Assembly (NCBI RefSeq): GCF_001413955.1
Contig: NZ_LCTZ01000002.1
Coordinates: 2,652,501-2,716,500, forward strand
Source of the DNA: Flagellimonas eckloniae
GTDB lineage: Bacteria > Bacteroidota > Bacteroidia > Flavobacteriales > Flavobacteriaceae
Direction of reading: 5' to 3'
Length of the DNA: 64,000 nt
In this document: positions 8,823-16,465 of the stretch, in pieces
Layout of the letters: each line of letters opens with the position of its first letter
Numbering within the stretch: position 1 is the first letter of the stretch
The notes under the pieces: model-generated
Told to the model about the DNA's origin: nothing
The model's input: the letters and a program-made list of their open reading frames with translations, nothing else
Database searches by the model: none
Made by a program: the position numbers and the translations under genes

Positions 8823-9692
8823 ATGAAACTAGAAATCAACAACTTATCAAAAACCTATTCGAATGGTGTACAGGCCCTGAAAAATGTTTCTTTAACCATT
8901 GAAAAAGGGATGTTTGGACTTTTAGGACAAAATGGGGCAGGTAAGTCTACCTTAATGCGAACCATCGCTACTTTACAAGATCCGGATACCGGGGAAATTG
9001 ATTTCAATGGCATCAATGTGCTAAAGAACCCCGAAGCATTGAGAAAAACCTTGGGGTATCTCCCCCAAGAGTTTGGAGTATATCCCAATGTAACCGCAGA
9101 AGAATTACTCACACATATTGCGGATATGAAGGGCATTGTGCATAAAGGGGAACGAAAAGATACCGTAGCCGCCCTCTTGCAAAAAGTAAACCTTTACGAT
9201 GTTCGGACGAAGAAACTGGATGGCTATTCAGGAGGCATGAAACAGCGTTTTGGAATTGCTCAGGCACTATTGGGCAATCCCCAACTCATCATAGTGGACG
9301 AACCTACTGCAGGGCTAGACCCCATGGAACGAAACCGCTTCTATAATTTACTTTCGGAATTGGGCGAAAATGCAGTGGTCATACTATCTACCCATATTGT
9401 GGAAGATGTGAGTACACTCTGTACGGATATGGCCATTATTGGTAATGGTAAAGTAGTACTTACAGGTAAACCTGATGAAGTTCAAGAAGTGATGCGTGAC
9501 AAGTTATATGAAGTACCCATTCATAAAGAACAATTAACGGAATATCAGGAGAAGTACAATGTCATATCGCAACGTTTCTTTTCCGGTAAATTGATGATAA
9601 CCGTTTTAGCCGACGAATTGCCTGCTGGTGAATTTGATGCCAAATCCCCTTCATTGGAAGATGCCTACTTTAAAATTTTAAGCGAGAGTTAG
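8823..9692 (+). CDS. ABC transporter ATP-binding protein
   Basis: 289 residues. The Walker A motif is GQNGAGKST, the Q-loop lies around YLPQEFG, the signature is YSGGMKQR, Walker B is LIIVDEPTAGLDP and the H-loop is STHIVED. The arrangement and the 80-residue C-terminal tail fit the DrrA/CcmA-like class that energises ABC-2 type permeases, usually exporters. I chose ATG 8823 over an in-frame TTG at 8814 because the TTG lies within the methyltransferase gene. Its membrane partner follows after 1 bp. Confidence 0.92.
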   Translation: MKLEINNLSKTYSNGVQALKNVSLTIEKGMFGLLGQNGAGKSTLMRTIATLQDPDTGEIDFNGINVLKNPEALRKTLGYLPQEFGVYPNVTAEELLTHIADMKGIVHKGERKDTVAALLQKVNLYDVRTKKLDGYSGGMKQRFGIAQALLGNPQLIIVDEPTAGLDPMERNRFYNLLSELGENAVVILSTHIVEDVSTLCTDMAIIGNGKVVLTGKPDEVQEVMRDKLYEVPIHKEQLTEYQEKYNVISQRFFSGKLMITVLADELPAGEFDAKSPSLEDAYFKILSES

Positions 9693-9693
9693 A

Positions 9694-12600
9694 ATGAAGA
9701 CAATATTTTCCATCATAAAAAATGAACTCAAACAACGTTTGTTCAGTTGGGTTACGCTGATCTTCTTTATCATGCTGGTCTTTCAGGCCATTTGGTATAC
9801 CAAGGGTTCCTTTGACTATTTCGCGAATGAAGGGGTTTTAATGAATGCTAGTAGCATTCTATATCGCAACTATGCTGGTATGGGAATGTTAATGATCATT
9901 ATCATCGCCATTGCTACAGGTGGTGTTCTCTACAAGGAAATAAGATACAAATCGGCTCAGTGGACTTATGCCATGCCCATTAATGACAAACATTTTTTTA
10001 TTGGCAGATTTTTGGCGGCTTTTCTGTATCTCGTAATTCTAAGTACTGGGTTGATTGTGGGACACCTTTTAGTCCCCTATTCCGGTATTGGTGAAGTCAA
10101 CCGTTTTGGACCAGTACAATGGGGACCTTTATTGCATGGTTGGATCATGTTTACCGTCCCCAACTTGTTTTTTTATGTTGCGCTTGTATTTTTTTCGATT
10201 GTCTTTACAAGACGAATAGCCACAAGTTATTTGGCCGTTTTTTTGGTGGTCATTATATTTTTAATTGCACAGACTTCTTTTGAAACAGGTGGTGGCGATA
10301 ATCTCACCGCCTATATTTTGGCTGATTCCGGGGGTTATGTGGCTGCACAGCATTATACAGATTTGTTGACCCCTGAACAGAAAAATACCGATTACTTTGA
10401 ACTGTCGGGATACATACTGCAGAACAGGTTGCTTTGGCTTATAATTGCCTTGATACTTGCTGTTGCCTCATATTTTAGGTTCTCTTTTAAATATTTTGTA
10501 CAAGCAGGGGTAGATAAATCCAAGAAAATAAAGGAAAGTAAAAAAGAAGTCTTTACAATTCAAACAATAAAAATGCCCGAGATTATAAAACAATTTCGCA
10601 TTTCAGACTTTCTCCGAAAATTATGGTCCTTATCAAAACTTGAATTTTTGAATATAGTTCGGCCTACTTCATTTAAGATTATTCTGGGAATTATTTTATT
10701 GATGATTTTTTTACAGAATGTAACTTGGAATGCAACTTATTACATAGGTAATGAGCTGCCCATTAGCAGTAATATGACCTATTTCCGTTTGCAATGGGGT
10801 GTATTTGTCAACATGTTGATTATGATTTGGGCAGGAGAACTTTTTTTTAAAGATAAAACGGTCAATATTTGGCAGATTACCGATTCGTTGCCGGTACCCG
10901 TCTGGGTAACCCAACTTTCGCGCTTTGCGGCCGTAGTGGGTCTTGCTTTTGTGCTAAGTCTAAGTTTTATTTTTATATCGGTATTTACCCAAGTTTTGCT
11001 AGGCGGGGCTTCTTATATTGATTTAGGCAGATTTGCCGAAGATTTACTTTTATATAGGTGGGCTTTTCTAAATTTTGTGCTCTGGGCATCCCTGGTATTT
11101 TTTATAGGTGCTTTAAGTGGACAACGGATTCTTACCCATCTCTTATGTGTGGGTCTGTTCCTTTTTTTGATTGTTTCCTTTGATATGGGTATTATAGAGG
11201 ACTTGCGGATAGGTTATGGCTTCACCCCGGGAATTGAGGATTATTCGGAAATAAGTGGGTATGGTATTTTTCAGCCTGCAGCCAATTGGTTCTTCTTTCT
11301 TTGGTTGGCACTGGCAACAACCCTGGTAATGGCTGGAATATGGATATGGAAACGTGGCTCTGATAAAAAATGGCGCAATCGCCTATCAATTAAAAATATG
11401 CAGCTTGGCTATATCCCAAAAGTAGTAATGCTTGTATGTTTTGGTCTTTTCTTTGTTCTAATGTCATTCATAACAAAAAATGTTTATGACAATGGAAACT
11501 TTACACCAGAAGCTGAGGAAGAGCGACTTGATGCCGAATATGAAAAGAAATACAAGTATTTAGAAACGCGTCCCCAACCAAAGTATAAAACGGTCGATAT
11601 GAAAATTGACCTTTTCCCTTCGGAAAGAAGGGCCAGCTATTCGGCCAATATCACACTGAGCAATGAAACAGGGATAGACACTCTTTTCTTAAACTTGAAA
11701 GACTTTGCAACGGTTACCCAATTAAAACTGAACGGGCAAGAGTTACAACTTGTTAAGGAGGATAAAAATCAAAACTTTACGGCATATCTTATTCCAAAGA
11801 TTTTTCAGGCCGATATCTTGCTCCAACTTTCATTGGAAGGAGTAAAGCAATACGAAGGTTTTACACAGAATAATTTCCAAGCGGATATTACGTATCAAGG
11901 AAGTTTTGGAAGCGTGCAAGATTTTTTGCCTGTAATCGGTTATGACAGCGGTAAGGAACTTTTGGAAAACCGAAAGCGGGAGGAACAAGGATTGAGTAGA
12001 TTAAAATCTAGGATGGCGGAAATTAGCGACCCATTTGCACTTGGACAAAATGCTTTTTCAACAGATGCCGATTTGGTAAAGGGAAGTATTACCATTAGCA
12101 CAGAAGCAGGGCAATTACCTTTCGCCGCTGGGGAATTAAAAAAAATAGAAACAAAGGATGGTAGAACCATTGCCTATTATACAATCAATACTCCCCATGT
12201 CTTTAATTGGCACTTAGGTTCATCGGACTATGCGGTCAAGAAAGATGTAGCAAATGGTATCAATTATTCTATTCTCCACAAACCGTCACATGCGTTTAAT
12301 ATAGTATTGTATCAAGATGCCATTAAGCAAGGGATAACCTATATGCAAAAACAATTCGGGACGGAGGCAGTAACTGATAAACTTCAATTAGCAGAAATCC
12401 ACCGTTGGCAAGATGCTAAATATGCCTTTGCGAATACCATTGCGCTTTCAGAAAAAGAAGGTTGGGTGGCAAACACTGAGGGGCTACAAGAGAAGGCCTA
12501 TATCTATCAGACCATTGGAAGCGGATTGGCCAGTTTATGGGTGCAAAAAGAACTGCCTGTTGCAGATGTGCAAGGTGCTGATATGTTCATCTTGGCGTTG

Positions 12601-12969
12601 CCAGAAGCCGTAGGATTGAGTTTTGTAAAAGAGACTTTAGGACAAGAAGCCGCAGAAATGCTTATCCAAAAGAAAATGGATAAATATGGTAAAGACAAAA
12701 ACAATGAGCCCAATACGGAACCTACCTTGTTGTATGCAGATGGCACAGATTATTTGGAAGAAAATAAGGGAGCTGTTGCACTAAACCAATTGCAAAACAT
12801 AATTGGTAAAGAAAAATTCAATAGCATTTTGTCGGAGTTTGTAAAAGAGAACTCGGGAGGCCCTAAAGTATTTATTGATTTATACCAAAAGTTATTGAAG
12901 GAAGTTCCAACATCTAAAAAGGAAGGGGTTAGACTGCTTTTTGAAGCTACTGAGAAAGCATCTAGCTAG
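9694..12969 (+). CDS. ABC-2 permease fused to a degenerate M1 peptidase domain
   Basis: 1091 residues. The first half (about 1-600) holds two blocks of six hydrophobic segments each, the ABC-2 permease pattern duplicated. The second half (about 620-1085) resembles an M1 aminopeptidase: an N-terminal beta domain (KYKTVDMKIDLFPSERRASY) and the central helical region. In active M1 enzymes the motif HExxH-x18-E binds zinc and catalyses. Here the matching stretch reads SGLASLW (residues 943-949) followed by ADVQGAD, so both His, the catalytic Glu and probably the distal zinc Glu are missing. The domain is therefore inferred to be non-catalytic, perhaps a substrate-binding arm. Permease/M1 fusions are known in Bacteroidetes and normally keep HExxH. 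It is the last gene of the TBDR operon. Confidence 0.85.
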   Translation: MKTIFSIIKNELKQRLFSWVTLIFFIMLVFQAIWYTKGSFDYFANEGVLMNASSILYRNYAGMGMLMIIIIAIATGGVLYKEIRYKSAQWTYAMPINDKHFFIGRFLAAFLYLVILSTGLIVGHLLVPYSGIGEVNRFGPVQWGPLLHGWIMFTVPNLFFYVALVFFSIVFTRRIATSYLAVFLVVIIFLIAQTSFETGGGDNLTAYILADSGGYVAAQHYTDLLTPEQKNTDYFELSGYILQNRLLWLIIALILAVASYFRFSFKYFVQAGVDKSKKIKESKKEVFTIQTIKMPEIIKQFRISDFLRKLWSLSKLEFLNIVRPTSFKIILGIILLMIFLQNVTWNATYYIGNELPISSNMTYFRLQWGVFVNMLIMIWAGELFFKDKTVNIWQITDSLPVPVWVTQLSRFAAVVGLAFVLSLSFIFISVFTQVLLGGASYIDLGRFAEDLLLYRWAFLNFVLWASLVFFIGALSGQRILTHLLCVGLFLFLIVSFDMGIIEDLRIGYGFTPGIEDYSEISGYGIFQPAANWFFFLWLALATTLVMAGIWIWKRGSDKKWRNRLSIKNMQLGYIPKVVMLVCFGLFFVLMSFITKNVYDNGNFTPEAEEERLDAEYEKKYKYLETRPQPKYKTVDMKIDLFPSERRASYSANITLSNETGIDTLFLNLKDFATVTQLKLNGQELQLVKEDKNQNFTAYLIPKIFQADILLQLSLEGVKQYEGFTQNNFQADITYQGSFGSVQDFLPVIGYDSGKELLENRKREEQGLSRLKSRMAEISDPFALGQNAFSTDADLVKGSITISTEAGQLPFAAGELKKIETKDGRTIAYYTINTPHVFNWHLGSSDYAVKKDVANGINYSILHKPSHAFNIVLYQDAIKQGITYMQKQFGTEAVTDKLQLAEIHRWQDAKYAFANTIALSEKEGWVANTEGLQEKAYIYQTIGSGLASLWVQKELPVADVQGADMFILALPEAVGLSFVKETLGQEAAEMLIQKKMDKYGKDKNNEPNTEPTLLYADGTDYLEENKGAVALNQLQNIIGKEKFNSILSEFVKENSGGPKVFIDLYQKLLKEVPTSKKEGVRLLFEATEKASS

Positions 12970-12994
12970 TTAAGTTTCCACATAGTCGGCTGTT

Positions 12995-13028
12995 CTTTGA
13001 GACCATCCTCTCAGAGCTACATTTTTTT
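12995..13028 (+). terminator. Probable terminator of the TBDR-ABC operon
   Basis: CTTTGAGA (12995-13002) pairs with TCTCAGAG (13009-13016), 8 bp including one G-U pair, with a 6-nt loop. Seven T residues follow at 13022-13028, after a 5-nt gap. It sits 26 bp after the permease stop. The gap before the T-run makes this a moderate candidate. Confidence 0.45.
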
Positions 13029-13245
13029 AACAGTATATCCCATGGTCTGTTTTAGTATTCTCGTTAATTCACCTTTTACGGGATAGTTCGACACAGATAT
13101 TCTGTTTCTTATCGCATTTTGATTTCAATTAATTTTAAACAGGTTCATACTTTGTTTCTAACAATCCGATTTTCTCTAGATTTTAGGAATCAATGAAATT
13201 TGGAGTGTTTTGGTAAAATATGGTTGAGGCGAAAGGCACTTAGTG

Positions 13246-13316
13246 TTTACATTTTTTGTCCTGCCAGCAGGACGAAGAATGTAAAGCAAGAGGGTAACAC
13301 GCTAACGCTATGTTAC
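13246..13316. repeat. Tandem hairpin element (REP-like)
   Basis: The first hairpin, 13246-13285, pairs TTTACATT with AATGTAAA and continues through two G-U pairs into GTCCTGC/GCAGGAC, giving about 18 uninterrupted pairs around a tight loop. A second hairpin, GTAACA (13294-13299) with TGTTAC (13311-13316), follows after 8 bp. No T-run follows either, so they are not terminators. The shape resembles extragenic palindromic repeats, but only one copy was noticed in this window. Confidence 0.5.
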
Positions 13317-13578
13317 AATTTTCAGTTAATTGATTTTCAATTAGTTATGTTATTTCAGGATTCCGAGAAGAAAATTTTTTACTGTAAAAACCTTGGGAGG
13401 TGCAGTAAACATTGGAACTTTTTGCTGTAAAAAATATTATTTACTACTAATTGTGATTATTTGTGTAATCATTTTTCTCAAATTTTATTTGATGTTCTTT
13501 GATGCAGTTTGAAAAGTGTGGGACAAACATAGTTTTGAAATAGAATAACTACTCTGGGAATAAAGTAGGTACGCCCTA

Positions 13579-13626
13579 TTTCGATTTTATATTACGCTTA
13601 TCTTTCCGAACACTATAAAATCGAAA
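13579..13626. repeat. 13-bp perfect inverted repeat
   Basis: TTTCGATTTTATA (13579-13591) and its exact complement TATAAAATCGAAA (13614-13626) flank 22 bp. There is no coding sequence around it. It may be a transposon end pair, a recombination site or an RNA hairpin; the sequence does not decide. Confidence 0.45.
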
Positions 13627-13740
13627 CAGGATCCATGCGCAAAGTTTAAGGGTAAGTATTTGGGACAAATCGGAAAATAATTCTAGAAAAATTTAGACTG
13701 AAATGTTAAAGTTTAACTCCAAATAAAATTTTTCTCAATC

Positions 13741-13762
13741 TGCGTGCAAATTGCGTGCAAAT
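13741..13762. repeat. Tandem 11-bp direct repeat
   Basis: TGCGTGCAAAT occurs twice, back to back, exactly one helical turn apart. It abuts the terminator of tRNA-Asn on the side where integrases of tRNA-targeting elements usually leave attachment-site or arm-type repeats. That role is inference. Confidence 0.45.
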
Positions 13763-13799
13763 AAAAAAGGCTCCAGAGTGTGAATTTCTCTGAAGCCTT
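13763..13799 (-). terminator. Terminator of tRNA-Asn
   Basis: Read on the minus strand, AAGGCTTCAGAG pairs with CTCTGGAGCCTT over 12 positions with one mismatch, around a 9-nt loop, and runs straight into six T residues. It begins 10 bp after the mature 3' end of the tRNA, as expected for a monocistronic tRNA transcript. Confidence 0.85.
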
Positions 13800-13809
13800 G
13801 CTGTTTCTG

Positions 13810-13883
13810 CTCCCCCTCTTGGGCTCGAACCAAGGACCCTCTGATTAACAGTCAGATGCTCTAACCAACTGAGCTAAGGAGGA
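13810..13883 (-). tRNA. tRNA-Asn (anticodon GTT)
   Basis: 74 nt on the minus strand. The acceptor arms TCCTCCT and AGGGGGA pair over 7 bp including one T-G. The D-loop reads AGCTCAGTTGGTTAGAGC, the anticodon arm CTGACTGTTAATCAG has GTT at the centre, and the T-loop is GGTTCGAGCC. The discriminator base is G and the 3' CCA is not encoded. A -7 box 22 bp upstream and a terminator 10 bp downstream show an independent transcription unit. Confidence 0.96.
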
Positions 13884-13904
13884 ATATTTTACCTTAAGCG
13901 GGTG

Positions 13905-13935
13905 CAAATATAGCAGTTTCTTTAAAACACTACAA
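13905..13935 (-). promoter_or_regulatory. Promoter of tRNA-Asn
   Basis: On the minus strand TATATTTG (13905-13912) is an exact match to the Bacteroidetes -7 consensus TAnnTTTG. TTG of the -33 element (13933-13935) is 20 bp further upstream. The box is 21 bp from the mature tRNA 5' end. This is a clean reference example of the housekeeping promoter in this genome. Confidence 0.75.
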
Positions 13936-13952
13936 GCAAAAAAAATGGTTTT

Positions 13953-15308
13953 CTACTTAAAAAGCCATTTGTACAAATCATTGCCATTCGCAAATAACAA
14001 CAAGGCTATTAAAAGAAAGAACCCAACCATTTGTGCATATTCCAAAAACTTATCGCTAGGTTTTCTGCCTGTTACCATTTCATACAGCAAAAACATTACA
14101 TGTCCCCCATCCAATGCGGGTATGGGCAATACGTTCATGAAAGCAAGAATAATGGAAATCAATGCCGTGGTAGACCAAAAAGCAGCCCAATTCCACGTAT
14201 CAGGAAACATACTCCCAATAGCGGCAAATCCACCAACTCCTTTATAAGCCCCAGTGGAAGGATTGAATATTTTTTTAAGTTGTTTTACATAACTGGACAA
14301 TGTGGTTACGCCCTTATCAATACCTGCAGGAATAGACTCAGCAAAAGAATAGGTCTCAACCTTTATGTTCAACATTCCTTTTTCCTGCAAATCTTCCATA
14401 GTTGGAAAACCAGGCCTCACCCCAATGGTTGCACTATCGCTAATTTTGACCGGAATATTGGCAACTTCCCCACCTTTTCTGGCAACAGTTAACTCAATAT
14501 GCTGTCCTTCATATTTCTTTAAAATTGATTTTGCCTGGTCAAAATAAGTGATTTTGTCGTCTCCAATTTTTATGATTTCATCCTCAACTTTTAGACCAGA
14601 ATCCTTGTTCTCAGATTCTTCAGATACCTCACCTATCAAAAATGGAATACGATAATTTAAAAACCTGACTTTTTCTTCATCATCCAAAAGGGTAGAAATA
14701 AAGTCTATTGGAATTTCTTTTTCAATCCGTTGTCCGTCTCTTTCCAATGTAATGGTATTTCCATTGATCAACTCGATAAAAACGCTGTTAAAGGATTCAA
14801 GTTCATTACCATCAACGGCGATAATTTTGTCCCCTGTTTGTATTCCGACCTTATCCCCTATTTCCTCTTCCATTACCCAAACACCATCTCGTAAACTTTC
14901 CATTGGGACGTATTGTTCACCATACGAATACGCCATTCCAATGTAAATAATAACCGCAAGAATAAAGTTAACCGTAACGCCGCCCAACATGATAATCAAT
15001 CGTTGCCAAGCAGGCTTACTCCTGAACTCCCAGGGTTTTGGTTCTTCTTTCATGGCTTCTGTGTCCATGCTTTCATCAATCATTCCAGCAATTTTCACAT
15101 AGCCTCCCAATGGCAACCAACCTATTCCATAAACGGTCTCTCCAATTTTTTTCTTGAAGAGGGAAAATTTTATATCAAAAAAGAGGTAGAATTTCTCAAC
15201 CCTGGTCTTAAATAATTTTGCAGGGATAAAATGTCCTAGTTCATGAAGAACAATCAGCAAGGACAAACTGAGAAAGAATTGTATGGTTTTTATTAGTATG
15301 GGACTCAT
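13953..15308 (-). CDS. rseP: RIP metalloprotease RseP (site-2 protease)
   Basis: 451 residues from the ATG chosen here; a GTG 24 bp upstream is the alternative. This integral-membrane M50 zinc protease cuts transmembrane anchors, including anti-sigma factors, during envelope stress. The active-site motif HELGH is at residues 22-26 in the first membrane helix. The second metal/LDG motif is PALDGGHV in the C-terminal helices (about 400-410). Two PDZ-like regions lie between (around 130-230 and 230-310, with GVQTGDKIIAVDG-like and SGLKVEDEIIKIGD stretches). It is transcribed toward tRNA-Asn with 69 bp between. Two ECF sigma factor loci elsewhere in the window are possible downstream clients, but no direct link is visible. 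Confidence 0.93.
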   Translation of the reverse strand: MSPILIKTIQFFLSLSLLIVLHELGHFIPAKLFKTRVEKFYLFFDIKFSLFKKKIGETVYGIGWLPLGGYVKIAGMIDESMDTEAMKEEPKPWEFRSKPAWQRLIIMLGGVTVNFILAVIIYIGMAYSYGEQYVPMESLRDGVWVMEEEIGDKVGIQTGDKIIAVDGNELESFNSVFIELINGNTITLERDGQRIEKEIPIDFISTLLDDEEKVRFLNYRIPFLIGEVSEESENKDSGLKVEDEIIKIGDDKITYFDQAKSILKKYEGQHIELTVARKGGEVANIPVKISDSATIGVRPGFPTMEDLQEKGMLNIKVETYSFAESIPAGIDKGVTTLSSYVKQLKKIFNPSTGAYKGVGGFAAIGSMFPDTWNWAAFWSTTALISIILAFMNVLPIPALDGGHVMFLLYEMVTGRKPSDKFLEYAQMVGFFLLIALLLFANGNDLYKWLFK

Positions 15309-15446
15309 TTGATCGTATCTGTTAAAACGCACAAAAGTAAACTTTTACAAAGTCATAAAAAAACAGGCGTTGAGACCACACTGGGTTTTAAGAAAGTTTT
15401 GGCAACAAAACTTCCGTTTTATGACAAACAATCCTGCAGTCAGCCG

Positions 15447-15454
15447 TAATTTTG
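15447..15454 (+). promoter_or_regulatory. -7 box before the SCO gene
   Basis: TAATTTTG matches TAnnTTTG exactly and ends 6 bp before the chosen ATG. No -33 element is seen at 17-23 bp. If used, the mRNA would be nearly leaderless, and the in-frame TTG at 15452 could not be the start. Confidence 0.35.
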
Positions 15455-15460
15455 CAAAAC

Positions 15461-16135
15461 ATGCTGTCCTTTTTTTTAAAATATAAATTCTTTGGAATGG
15501 TGCTCTTGGCACTTTCTATTGTGATAATCTATCTTTTTTACACTGCGTTGCAACCTAAAAAGATGTTACCCATTTACCAACCCAGCATGGTAAGCCAGGA
15601 ATTGGTGGACAGTACTTTGCATTACAAAAAGAAGTACCATACGATCTCAGATTTTGAATTGATCAATCAAAATGGAAAGAAAATTACCCAACAAGACTAC
15701 ATGGATAAAATTTATGTAGCCGATTTCTTTTTTACTACCTGCCCCACCATATGTCCTATTATGACAAAGAATATGGCAGAAATACAGCATGAGGTAATTA
15801 ATGACAAAGATGTGATGCTACTATCCCATTCGGTAACCCCAACGATCGATTCAGTAGCGCAATTGAAAAAATACGCACTGGAAAAAGGGGTTGTGGACTA
15901 TAAATGGAATTTGGTCACCGGCGATAAAAAACAAATCTATGAATTGGCACGGAAATCATATTTGGCCGTTAAAACCGATGGTAATGGAGGTCCATACGAT
16001 ATGATCCATACCGAAAATTTTATCCTTGTGGACAAAGAAAAAAGGATTAGAGGTTTTTACGATGGAACGGATTCCAAAGAAATTGAAAAGTTGCTTCAAG
16101 ACTTGCAGATCCTAAAAGCAAGCTATGGAGAATAA
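15461..16135 (+). CDS. SCO1/SenC family copper-binding/thioredoxin-like protein
   Basis: 224 residues. One N-terminal membrane anchor (about 8-26, FFGMVLLALSIVIIYLFY) places the thioredoxin-like domain in the periplasm. The CxxxC copper motif is Cys94-Pro-Thr-Ile-Cys98 inside FFFTTCPTICPIM, and the expected distal histidine occurs in DMIHTENFIL. SCO proteins deliver copper to the CuA site of cytochrome c oxidase or act as thiol reductants. I chose ATG 15461 rather than TTG 15452. The gene stands alone, 87 bp before feoA on the same strand, with a separate feo promoter between. Confidence 0.9.
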   Translation: MLSFFLKYKFFGMVLLALSIVIIYLFYTALQPKKMLPIYQPSMVSQELVDSTLHYKKKYHTISDFELINQNGKKITQQDYMDKIYVADFFFTTCPTICPIMTKNMAEIQHEVINDKDVMLLSHSVTPTIDSVAQLKKYALEKGVVDYKWNLVTGDKKQIYELARKSYLAVKTDGNGGPYDMIHTENFILVDKEKRIRGFYDGTDSKEIEKLLQDLQILKASYGE

Positions 16136-16182
16136 TGCTTGAAATCCCTAAACTTTTGAAATCCCATATGCGCTTTTTTACT

Positions 16183-16190
16183 TACTTTTG
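16183..16190 (+). promoter_or_regulatory. -7 box of the feoAB operon
   Basis: TACTTTTG is an exact TAnnTTTG match 32 bp before the feoA start. A TTTG at 16155-16158 could be the -33 element, although the 24-bp spacer is long. The 15-mer at 16202-16216 would fall just downstream of the start point, a natural repressor position. Confidence 0.5.
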
Positions 16191-16201
16191 CTCTTACTTA
16201 A

Positions 16202-16216
16202 AATTAATCTAAATAA
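16202..16216. promoter_or_regulatory. Candidate metal-responsive operator before feoA
   Basis: AATTAATCTAAATAA is identical to 5315-5329 upstream of the siderophore-type TBDR. The half-site TCTAAAT recurs in the DtxR-gene/TBDR palindrome at 33733-33748. Position between the -7 box and the feoA start codon fits iron repression. This is inference from sequence sharing and context. Confidence 0.45.
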
Positions 16217-16222
16217 GAATTT

Positions 16223-16465
16223 GTGGCGACCGTTATCGACCTTGAACATGGACAAAAAGGAATCATAAGGGAATTTTCGGATAGCATTCCTCCCATAAAA
16301 CTATTGGAGTTGGGATGTTTGCCAGGAAATCATGTAGAATTAGTTCAGGTTGCCCCGTTAAAAGACCCTATTTATATTAATGTAAATGGGAGCCATATAG
16401 CCATTAGACGTTCTTTGGCCAAGCAAATTGAGCTTGATATTGTTGAAGACACCGAAAACGTATGA
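16223..16465 (+). CDS. feoA: Ferrous iron transport protein A
   Basis: 80 residues, the normal FeoA size: a small SH3-like cytoplasmic protein that supports FeoB. Characteristic stretches are HGQKGIIREF and IKLLELGCLPGNHVELVQ. The start is GTG, since no ATG precedes the conserved region in frame. It overlaps feoB by 4 bp (ATGA), so translation is probably coupled. Confidence 0.93.
   Translation: MATVIDLEHGQKGIIREFSDSIPPIKLLELGCLPGNHVELVQVAPLKDPIYINVNGSHIAIRRSLAKQIELDIVEDTENV

Larger units (their letters stand above)
13029..13740. other. Gene-free, hairpin-rich intergenic stretch
   Basis: No convincing coding sequence is present: the only open frame, 13200-13430, has no recognisable features and atypical composition. 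The stretch contains a long hairpin (13246-13285), a second small hairpin (13294-13316) and a 13-bp inverted repeat (13579-13626), and runs up to the tandem repeat and terminator beside tRNA-Asn. It could be a decayed integrated element or host a structured RNA; neither is proved. Confidence 0.6.

Noticed and set aside
13200..13430. 76-codon open frame in the gene-free region beside tRNA-Asn
   Set aside because: It spans the strong hairpin at 13246-13285, has no recognisable domain, signal or promoter, and its residue mix is that of translated AT-rich non-coding DNA.
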